Part shown: positions 16,052 through 23,415 of the stretch, piece after piece
Position numbering within the stretch: position 1 is the first letter of the stretch
How the letters are laid out: every line of letters begins with the position of its first letter
NCBI GenBank assembly: GCA_946486375.1
Contig: CAMLTW010000006.1
Span: 1 to 64,000, forward strand
DNA: 64,000 nt
Reading direction: 5' to 3'
Source: an uncultured Rikenellaceae bacterium
GTDB lineage: Bacteria > Bacteroidota > Bacteroidia > Bacteroidales > Rikenellaceae
Notes under the pieces: model-generated
Seen by the model: the letters and a program-made list of their open reading frames with translations, nothing else
Databases searched by the model: none
What the model was told of the DNA's origin: nothing
Translations under genes and position numbers: made by a program

Positions 16052-17665
16052 CTAATCGAATTTCAGCTCCAGCTCATCCACCCACAGGGTGCTTCCGCGG
16101 CCGCCGGTGAAGTAGTCTCCGTATTTGCTGGCCGTGCACACCACCAGAATGTAAGCGGGTTTCCGGTTCACGGCCCGGTAGTCGAGCTTCAGTTCGAAAG
16201 GATGGTAATCGTTTCCTTCGGTGCTCTTGCCGACGGCCATTTCCGCATAGGCGATGATTCCCGGATCGTTCTTGTCGAACAGGCGCCGGTCGCTCTTTTT
16301 CGTCCGGACTTTGTAGGGGGCGTCCCAGTCGGCCAGCGCAATGTAAATGATGCCCGTGTCGGGCCGGTTCGCCATGTGGGAAAAGTCGGGATCGGACCTG
16401 GAATAATCCTGAATGAGGGTGCTGACGTATTTATAGTGTCCTTTCAGGGCCGTGGGACGGGACGTATAGGGCCGGCCGAAGTCGAGCGCTCCGTCGAAGC
16501 CGTCCAGCGTGAATTTACCCGTGAAAAGATTTCCGGCGGCGAATTTCACCACGATGTATTTGGATTCCAGCTTGGCGGCCTGTCCCGTCGTTTTTCCCGA
16601 CCAGATGTCGTCGGTCGGACTGGAAATATTGTTCTTGTCTCCGCCGACTACCGTAGCGCCTCCGTTTCCCGTATCCCAGAAGGAGAGGCTTCCCGAGGCC
16701 CAGGGACTCCACACGTTTCCGATCATGCACCAGTCGTCGAGGCTCCCGTTTTCCAGCGGCGTGGCCGCTTCGGTGGTGAAGGCGATTTCCGATCCGAAGT
16801 TTTCCCCGGAATAGGCGCGGCAAACGTAGGCGGTCTGGGGTTCCAGTCCCGTCACCCGGGCAGTGAAGTTTCCTCCGTCATGCGTAACGGTCGCCGGATC
16901 CACCTTCGTCCACTGCGTGTCGGAAGCCTTGCGGATTTCGAATCCGTTGTCCGCTCCCGCCAGACCGATCCCTTTCAGCCATGCCACTTTCACCCAGCCG
17001 TTTGCCGATTCGGTCGTCACCGTCTCTTCGGTTTGCAGAATCGTCACCGTCCATTCTTCCGTGATGTCCCGGTAAGCGACGGTAAACCTGAGCGGGGAAG
17101 TGAAATCCAGCACGTCCCCCTTCCGGACTTCGGGGGTCATGACGGCATTGGACGGCCCCAGCACGAGCGACTCTACCGTGATGGCGTTGAGCGGAACCGA
17201 AGTGGGGACGTAAGCTACCACCCGACGATTCTCCGCGTCGATGTTGGCCTCCCCCTTCATCGTTTCCCGGATTTTGAATTCCCGAAGGATGTTCTGAGTG
17301 CACCGGATCGTCCAGCGGTAGTCCTGATAGATGCTCAATACGAATTCCTTCGGCTGGGACAAATCCAGGTATTCCCCGATTTCCGGGGTGACGGTGGCGT
17401 TTTCCGTTACCTCGTAGTTCAGTATCCTGACTTTTTTCGGGTCTTCCGTATCGGCGATCTCCACCGCCACTTCCCGCAGTTCCGTGTTGATTTTGGCGCT
17501 GCCCACGCTTCCCTCCACTTCGAACTTCAGGAAATCGGCCGGGATGGTCGGGTAGGGAATATCGTTCTTGATGCACGAAAGAAATCCTGCGCCTGCGGCG
17601 CATAACCCCAGCAGGATGTGTTTTCCGTGTCTTCCGATGAATCCGTGTTTATCGTTTCGTTTCAT
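16052..17665 (-). CDS. PCMD-domain surface lipoprotein with Fn3-like domain
   Basis: A 537-residue lipoprotein (lipid cysteine about residue 31, followed by IKND). It has two or three Ig-like segments in the N-terminal half, one Fn3-like domain (about residues 225-305, NGWVKVAWLKG to TAYVCRAYSGE), and a C-terminal PCMD domain (putative carbohydrate metabolism domain, about 315-537) ending in SKYGDYFTGGRGSTLWVDEL. PCMD domains occur on predicted surface lipoproteins of Bacteroidetes and have no established activity; a carbohydrate-binding jelly-roll is likely. It is the last gene of a six-gene minus-strand operon. Its PCMD domain closely resembles that of the protein at 19775-21964, indicating duplication within the operon. 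Confidence 0.8.
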   Translation of the reverse strand: MKRNDKHGFIGRHGKHILLGLCAAGAGFLSCIKNDIPYPTIPADFLKFEVEGSVGSAKINTELREVAVEIADTEDPKKVRILNYEVTENATVTPEIGEYLDLSQPKEFVLSIYQDYRWTIRCTQNILREFKIRETMKGEANIDAENRRVVAYVPTSVPLNAITVESLVLGPSNAVMTPEVRKGDVLDFTSPLRFTVAYRDITEEWTVTILQTEETVTTESANGWVKVAWLKGIGLAGADNGFEIRKASDTQWTKVDPATVTHDGGNFTARVTGLEPQTAYVCRAYSGENFGSEIAFTTEAATPLENGSLDDWCMIGNVWSPWASGSLSFWDTGNGGATVVGGDKNNISSPTDDIWSGKTTGQAAKLESKYIVVKFAAGNLFTGKFTLDGFDGALDFGRPYTSRPTALKGHYKYVSTLIQDYSRSDPDFSHMANRPDTGIIYIALADWDAPYKVRTKKSDRRLFDKNDPGIIAYAEMAVGKSTEGNDYHPFELKLDYRAVNRKPAYILVVCTASKYGDYFTGGRGSTLWVDELELKFD

Positions 17666-17675
17666 AGTCGTTCGG

Positions 17676-18953
17676 TTACAGGTAAATGGATACTCCGAGT
17701 CCGATGGACAGGAGGTTGATTTTGAAATCGGCGCCGCTCGTATGCCGCGTACCGGTTTCCACCCGGTTGAATATCTGCCGGATGTGTCTGTATTTGAAAC
17801 CGACCACGTCCACGGAGGCTTCGAGTGCGGCGTTGTCCATGATGAAGACGATCAGCCCCGGACGAAGCCCCACCTGGAGGTCGAAAATATGCTGATAGAC
17901 GCCGTCCACGTCTTTGCCCGTTCCGGTCACGAACTTGCTCTGGCCTCCGCCTACCGAGAGGCGGATTTCGTTGAACAGGCCGAACCGTTTCGTCCCTCCG
18001 AGCGAGACATAAGAACGGTGGAAAACGCTTCCGAGGTATACCTGTTCCAGAAAATAAAGGTCCGAGACGCTGATGTCCAGGTCGCTGTCCCCCAGGTCGA
18101 GACCGATCCGGTTCAGCTTCAGCAGGTTCCTCCGATAAGTGAACTGCCCTCCGACCGCCTTGTTGTTCCGGTAGAAGTAGGCGAAATAGGGCACCGTGCG
18201 CAGGGTATACCCGATGCCGTCCCAGCTTTTCAGGAGAAGGATGTCGAAATTTTCGCTGGAATATTCGCTGTAACCGAAGCTCACGCCGCCCATCCATTGT
18301 CCGCGGGGAATGAAAAGTTCGTTGAGGATGCCCCGATCCACCTTGGGTTTGGGCTTGACCAGCAGGGAGGCGAGAAATGCCCGCCATTTCCGTCTGTGAA
18401 CCGTATCCGCCTCCCCGTATTCGTCCGATCCGGCTGCGTTTTCCGAGAGCGAAATCTGAGGCAGGGCAGGAACGGAAGGGGCCATTTCCTGTGCGGGAGG
18501 CGCTTCCGGAGCTTCCGTCGCTTCCCGCTCTGTCGTGTCGCTTGCGGCGACAGCCGTTTCGGAAAAGGCTTCCGAAGCGGTGAATTTCATCGAAAGTTCT
18601 TCCGGAGCATTTGCCACGGAAAGGACGGATTCCGTTGCACTTTCCTCCGGAACCGCTTCTGCTTCGGCCAGGTCGTTCGTTCGGAGGAGGGGAGCTTCCG
18701 GAAGAACTGCTTCCTGTCGTGCCCCATCGGAAAAGGACGGAGATTCGGGAACCGCCTCGTCCGGGGATTCGTTGTCGGGCACGGACGAAACGGCCGGTTC
18801 CGTTATCGGGCTTCGTAGGTCGGGCCGGGTTTGTTCCGGCGGGTTTCCGGCAGGCCGTTCCGGATGCGAGCAGGAACGCCAGAACAGGGCCGCCGCCAGC
18901 AGGATGCCGCCAGACAGTACGATACCCGCATATTTGATGTCCCTGATTTTCAC
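17676..18953 (-). CDS. outer-membrane beta-barrel protein with N-terminal membrane anchor and Pro/Glu/Ala-rich linker
   Basis: 425 residues in three parts. An N-terminal hydrophobic segment (about 9-25) has no clear cleavage site. A low-complexity, acidic, Pro/Ala/Ser-rich stretch follows (about 30-195). Last comes a domain of about 230 residues with alternating hydrophobic strands, ending in KINLLSIGLGVSIYL. The end is typical of an outer-membrane barrel, with hydrophobic residues at alternate positions. The barrel part is a clear paralogue of the next gene upstream (shared FIPRGQWMGG/FIPKGQWIAGG, RVETGTRHTSGADFKIN/RVETGSRRTSSANFKIN). An anchor plus linker on a barrel is unusual and could span the periplasm. 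The function is unknown. Confidence 0.75.
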   Translation of the reverse strand: MKIRDIKYAGIVLSGGILLAAALFWRSCSHPERPAGNPPEQTRPDLRSPITEPAVSSVPDNESPDEAVPESPSFSDGARQEAVLPEAPLLRTNDLAEAEAVPEESATESVLSVANAPEELSMKFTASEAFSETAVAASDTTEREATEAPEAPPAQEMAPSVPALPQISLSENAAGSDEYGEADTVHRRKWRAFLASLLVKPKPKVDRGILNELFIPRGQWMGGVSFGYSEYSSENFDILLLKSWDGIGYTLRTVPYFAYFYRNNKAVGGQFTYRRNLLKLNRIGLDLGDSDLDISVSDLYFLEQVYLGSVFHRSYVSLGGTKRFGLFNEIRLSVGGGQSKFVTGTGKDVDGVYQHIFDLQVGLRPGLIVFIMDNAALEASVDVVGFKYRHIRQIFNRVETGTRHTSGADFKINLLSIGLGVSIYL

Positions 18954-18986
18954 GTTCGTTTATCGTTCCGGTTCATATTGCATCGG

Positions 18987-19739
18987 TCAGAGATAGAAAG
19001 CGATTCCCAGCCCGATGGAGAAAATATTGATCTTGAAGTTGGCCGAGCTCGTCCGCCGCGAGCCGGTTTCCACGCGATCCTTGGTCTGGTCGATCCACCG
19101 GACGTTGAACCCCAGCACCCCCACGCTCACTTCCACCGCCGCGAAATTGTTGATGAACGCCACCATGCCCGGGTTGATGCCGATCTGCAGGTCGTAAGTT
19201 TCCTGAAAGGTGCCCGTCAGGGATTCCCCTTTGCCGTTGACGAATTTTCCCTGTCCGAAGCCGAAGGACAGGCGCAGGTCGTTGTAAAGGGCGAAACGCT
19301 TGCTGTCCCCCAGGTTGATGTAATACCGCATGAACGCTGTGGTGAAAAAGGTCTGATCCACCTGATAGAGGTCGTTCACGTCGAAGGTGATGTCGCTGTT
19401 CAGCAGGGAGTTCAGGTCTACGGAAAGGGCGTCTATCTTCAGCAGCGAGCGGCTGTATTCGAACCGTCCCCCGGCCGCCAGGTCGTCCTTGAAAGCGTAT
19501 CCTACGAAAGGGCTGACCTTCAGGTTGTAACCGTTGCCGTCCCAGCCGTCCACCACGATCACTTTATAATTCTTGTTCGAGTGCTCGGAGTAGGAGAAAT
19601 TCCCTCCGGCGATCCATTGTCCCTTCGGAATGAACGTTTTCTTGACGATTCCGCGGTCTACCCGTTGAGCGTTTCCTTCCGCGGGCAGCGACGCCAGACC
19701 CGCCAGCAGGAGCATCGGGATAAGTCGGTATTTTTTCAT
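18987..19739 (-). CDS. outer-membrane beta-barrel protein, paralogue of the downstream barrel
   Basis: A 250-residue exported protein: signal peptide (MKKYRLIPMLLLAGLASLPAEGNA), then a barrel of alternating strands ending with KINIFSIGLGIAFYL. It has none of the linker of its paralogue, from which it differs mainly in loops. Motifs shared by both are DRGI, FIP-GQW, SYSEHS/GYSEYS, and a closing RVETG-R-TS-A-FKIN segment. The frame is open far upstream, but the ATG at 19739 is followed at once by the signal peptide. It lies between the barrel paralogue and a PCMD lipoprotein, all on one strand with short gaps. The function is unknown. Confidence 0.78.
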   Translation of the reverse strand: MKKYRLIPMLLLAGLASLPAEGNAQRVDRGIVKKTFIPKGQWIAGGNFSYSEHSNKNYKVIVVDGWDGNGYNLKVSPFVGYAFKDDLAAGGRFEYSRSLLKIDALSVDLNSLLNSDITFDVNDLYQVDQTFFTTAFMRYYINLGDSKRFALYNDLRLSFGFGQGKFVNGKGESLTGTFQETYDLQIGINPGMVAFINNFAAVEVSVGVLGFNVRWIDQTKDRVETGSRRTSSANFKINIFSIGLGIAFYL

Positions 19740-19774
19740 GCACAAGGTTCCAGTCACAGTCTTTTTTAGTCGTG

Positions 19775-21964
19775 TCAGTCGAATCGCAGTTCCAGTTCGT
19801 CCAGATAGAGGAGGCTGCCTTCGCCTCCGGTGAAGTAGTCCCCGTATTTGCTGGCCGTGCAGACGACGATGATGTATTTCGGTTTCCGGTTGTCGGAACG
19901 GTAGTTCAGCCTGATCTCGAACGGCACGTAGGCTCCGTCGGCTCCTTCCACGGTTTCGCCGCTGCAGAGTTCTCCGTAAGCGATCACATGCGAATCCGTC
20001 TTGTCGAACAGCCTTTTGTCGGCCGTGCGGATTTCCATCGGAGCGTCCCAGTCGGTCAGTGCGATGTAAACGTGGCAACTGTCCGGACGGTTGCTGAAAT
20101 CGTTCTTGCTCATGCCGGAGGGATAGGAGTCGATTCTGTTGACGGTTTTCGGATAGTATTTGTAATATCCGGTCAGGCGGAGGGGGCGTGCCGAGTATTC
20201 CTTCCCGAATTCCAGTACGCCGTTGGTTCCGTCCGTCCGCAGGTATTTGCCCGTGAAGATGTTTCCCGCGGCCAGTTTCCCGATACCCAGTACGTTGGCG
20301 AAAATCGTTTCCAGCCGGGCCGCCTTTCCCTCCGTTTTGCCGCTCCATTTGTCATCCGTAGGAGCCGTGTTGCTGGCTGCGATGGTGGTCGCGCCCTGGT
20401 TGCCCGAATCCCAGAACGGAATGCCTCCCGAAGGCCAGGGATTCCACACTTTCCCGTTCTGATGCCACTCGTCGAACGCACCCCCTGTAAGCGGCAGGGC
20501 CGCTTCGGTGGTCAGTTCCGCAATGTTGGAGGACACACCACCGGAGAAGCTCCGATATTCATAGGCCGTACCCGGTTCCAGTCCTTGCAGCGATGCCCGG
20601 AACTGTTTTTTTCCTTCGTCCGTCCGGATGCTGCCGGCGTCCACCGGGATCCAGTCGGCGTCGCCTTTTTTCCGATATTCGAATCCCAGTCCTTCCGGCC
20701 GGACGTCGCCGATCCACCTTCCGTAAAGGACGGCGGAAGCAGCCCATACATCCTGCATCGGATTTTGCGGTTCGAGGGTGATCACTTCCGAGTCGATCAC
20801 CTGAATCTGGAGGGCTTTCACGGATTGTTTGCCGTACGTGTCCCGTACCGTAAAGGTGAACGTATATCTTCCGTCTCCTCCATCGGAACCCGCGGCCAGC
20901 GCGGTTCCGAGCACCGAAAAATCGGCCGTCCCGTCCGTGGGAGATTCCTCCGTCCAGGTCAGTCCCAGTCTTTCCAGTTCGTTCTTTTTGTCCGCCGCCA
21001 GTTCCCGCAGGTCGAAGGAGGGAGCGATGCCGTTTTGGATCAGGTAGGAGCAATCGTGGGTGATCAGGACGCTTTCCAGTTCCGGCGTTCCGTTGATCCG
21101 TACCCGGATGGACGGAACGGTGTTCGTGGCGACGGCGAAGGGGGTGGCGATATCGAAACCGTCCCCGCGGATTTCCGGCAGCTTTTTCAGCGGAATGTCG
21201 ATGTTTTCATCGATTTCCGTGGCGTCCGTTTCCACCCGGATGTCCACGACCAGCGCTCCGTCGGCGTAGTCGTCGTCCACATCCACTTTCAGGATATAGT
21301 GCGTGCAGGGTTCCATGTCGGAAATCCGGCCCGATTTGCGGAACGCCTTGCCGTCGAAGTTCTTCAGTTCGATGTCCCAGTTCACGTAGTTTTGTCCCGA
21401 CGTCGTTTTTACGTAACCGGCGGTCTGCGTGTCTTCTGCAAAAATCAGACTCCCCTTGGCGTTGTACGCTTTCAGCCGGTATTCCGCAAACTGGGCTTTC
21501 ACCCGCTCGGAATATTCGACCGATATTTTTGCGTTGGCCAGCCGGCAGACCACTTCGCAGGGCTGCAACCGGTCGGGAATCACGGTTACCGTGCTTTCCC
21601 CCTCGAAATAGGGCGAGTCGAAGGCGATATCCTCGTTGGCGCCCGAAACGGCTGAAACCGTGTATTCCCCGGCCAGCAGCCACACCTCTTCCGGAACCTC
21701 GGCGGCCGTCGCATACTGGTAGACGAGCTTTCCTTCCCCGTTTTTGATTTTGAGGGAATAGTCCCGTCCGGCCGTCGCATCGCTCCGTACCGCAGGGCCG
21801 GATGCGACGGTTTCGGTTTTGGAATCGATCCGCATGCCCAGCGACAGCGCTCCTTTTCCCGTCTGCGATTCCGGTTCTTTGGCGCAGGAAAGGCAGAGGA
21901 ACAGCGACGCCAGCGGCAGGAGCGTCCGTTTGACGATGGGTCGGTACAGGCTGAATCGGGTCAT
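19775..21964 (-). CDS. DUF4493 + Fn3-like + PCMD surface lipoprotein
   Basis: A 729-residue lipoprotein (lipid cysteine about 27, then AKEPE). The N terminus is a DUF4493 domain (about 35-270): a GALSLGM strand, DYSLKIKNGEGKLVYQY, LLAGEYTVSAVSG, DSPYFEGESTVTV and a CRLANAKISVEY core. A central region includes an Fn3-like domain (about 415-500), and the C terminus is a PCMD domain (about 505-729) ending SKYGDYFTGGEGSLLYLDEL. DUF4493 proteins are frequent partners of PCMD proteins in Bacteroidetes; neither has a known biochemical role. Gaps to the neighbouring genes are 25 and 35 bases, so they are likely co-transcribed. Confidence 0.82.
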   Translation of the reverse strand: MTRFSLYRPIVKRTLLPLASLFLCLSCAKEPESQTGKGALSLGMRIDSKTETVASGPAVRSDATAGRDYSLKIKNGEGKLVYQYATAAEVPEEVWLLAGEYTVSAVSGANEDIAFDSPYFEGESTVTVIPDRLQPCEVVCRLANAKISVEYSERVKAQFAEYRLKAYNAKGSLIFAEDTQTAGYVKTTSGQNYVNWDIELKNFDGKAFRKSGRISDMEPCTHYILKVDVDDDYADGALVVDIRVETDATEIDENIDIPLKKLPEIRGDGFDIATPFAVATNTVPSIRVRINGTPELESVLITHDCSYLIQNGIAPSFDLRELAADKKNELERLGLTWTEESPTDGTADFSVLGTALAAGSDGGDGRYTFTFTVRDTYGKQSVKALQIQVIDSEVITLEPQNPMQDVWAASAVLYGRWIGDVRPEGLGFEYRKKGDADWIPVDAGSIRTDEGKKQFRASLQGLEPGTAYEYRSFSGGVSSNIAELTTEAALPLTGGAFDEWHQNGKVWNPWPSGGIPFWDSGNQGATTIAASNTAPTDDKWSGKTEGKAARLETIFANVLGIGKLAAGNIFTGKYLRTDGTNGVLEFGKEYSARPLRLTGYYKYYPKTVNRIDSYPSGMSKNDFSNRPDSCHVYIALTDWDAPMEIRTADKRLFDKTDSHVIAYGELCSGETVEGADGAYVPFEIRLNYRSDNRKPKYIIVVCTASKYGDYFTGGEGSLLYLDELELRFD

Positions 21965-21989
21965 CTGAGTTCTCGTTTGAGTCCGTGGA

Positions 21990-23234
21990 TTACCGGGAAG
22001 GTTGCAGGGTCAGCGTCCGCGTCACCCGCTGTCCGCCCAGATCGCTGACGGTCAGGATGAAGTCGTGCGTGTTGACATCCAGCAGCGGGGTGAAGGTCGT
22101 GATGTCGAACGTCACTTCCCGGCTTCCGCGGATCGGGTCGCTGCCGATCAGTCCGATCCCGCCCGAAGCGACCGGGCCCAGGATCGTCTGCAGGTCGGGA
22201 GACAGCTCGGCCAGGTTGAACCGGGTCGGGATGTGCATTTCTCCCAGCACCTCTTCCGTGAGGAAAGGTGAGGAAATTTCCACCCACAAGTCCTGTATGC
22301 CGTCTTCGGCCAGAAAATCGACCACGACGGAACGCTGAGTTCCGTACGGATAGACGATCGGCTGCGTGATGTCCAGCCCGTTGCGTCCCGTTACGGACAG
22401 GATGGGAGTCGGCTCGGGCTTGTCGTCCCCGCCCGGATCGGGATCGACGATCGTGTCGTCGTCGGGCGGGATCACCACGTTTTCCGTGATTTCCCGAACG
22501 GTCATGTCGACTTTCAGGGCCGGAGCGAGCGTCCCGACCAGCACCACGTTCAGGTTGACGTTCAGGTTCTCTCCCGTTTTGACCGTGTACGTCCGCTGTT
22601 CGGACACGGCTTCCCCGTCGTGCCGTTTTCCGTTCAAGGTGATTTTGATCGGCGCTGTCGAAAAATAACCTCGCCGCGTTTCGTTGCGGCCGTATTCCAG
22701 CGTCCCTTTGCCGTTGTCCACCACGACGGTGAATTCGCTCAGTTCTTCCAGCAGCAGGTTCGAATAGTTCACCCGGACGCCGGTATTCTGTTGGGTGCAG
22801 ATCAGCTGGTTCAGATAGGTCACTTCCGATTTGCGGATGTCGAACTCCTGCTGGGTGTAATAATAGGGACGCTCCCATTCCGCATCCTTCAGTTCGTGAG
22901 ACATCACCTCGATTCGGTATTTTCCGGTTTTGAGGTCGATCACGTCCGGCATTCCGCCCACTTTCCATTCGTTGACCTTGGCGCCGGTGGTCACCCAGTA
23001 AAGCCGGACGATGAATTCGTCCGGGGAAATTTCGTTTCCGCGGGTCGAAACGGCAGTGGAAACCGCTTCGGCGCCGGCTTCTTCCGCATCCGATTCGACG
23101 TCTATGATTACATTCCAGTTGGCGAAGGAAACCTTTCCGGTTTCCTCGTACTCGATGGCTTCCTTTTTGGCGCAGGAAACCGTCAGCAGCAAAAGCGCCG
23201 ACAGCCATCCGCCGTATTTGATTCCCTTTTTCAT
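21990..23234 (-). CDS. DUF4493-family lipoprotein without PCMD domain
   Basis: A 414-residue lipoprotein (lipid cysteine 21, then AKKEAIE). The N-terminal half is a DUF4493-like domain (DEFIVRLYWVTTGAKVNEW, DLKTGKYRIEVMSH, RPYYYTQQEFDIRK, TGVRVNYSNLLL). A Pro/Asp-rich hinge (about 265-285, PPDDDTIVDPDPGGDD) leads to a C-terminal Ig-like domain. It lacks the PCMD domain of the neighbours on both sides. A 181-base gap separates it from the first gene of the operon; no promoter box or terminator was found in that gap, so read-through is assumed. Confidence 0.75.
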   Translation of the reverse strand: MKKGIKYGGWLSALLLLTVSCAKKEAIEYEETGKVSFANWNVIIDVESDAEEAGAEAVSTAVSTRGNEISPDEFIVRLYWVTTGAKVNEWKVGGMPDVIDLKTGKYRIEVMSHELKDAEWERPYYYTQQEFDIRKSEVTYLNQLICTQQNTGVRVNYSNLLLEELSEFTVVVDNGKGTLEYGRNETRRGYFSTAPIKITLNGKRHDGEAVSEQRTYTVKTGENLNVNLNVVLVGTLAPALKVDMTVREITENVVIPPDDDTIVDPDPGGDDKPEPTPILSVTGRNGLDITQPIVYPYGTQRSVVVDFLAEDGIQDLWVEISSPFLTEEVLGEMHIPTRFNLAELSPDLQTILGPVASGGIGLIGSDPIRGSREVTFDITTFTPLLDVNTHDFILTVSDLGGQRVTRTLTLQPSR

Positions 23235-23415
23235 TTTCGTCCTCTTTTTCCTTCGGTTAATTCGTTGCCGTTACCGGTTTTTCTCCCGGAAAAACGAACC
23301 GGAAATAATTTCATTTTATTTTGTTTTTCAGTCGGTTGCGTGACAGCCGATTTCTTTTTTCGCTTTCGTCTTCTCGGTTTCCTTCCGTCCAATTATGGGA
23401 ACGGTTATTCGGTCA

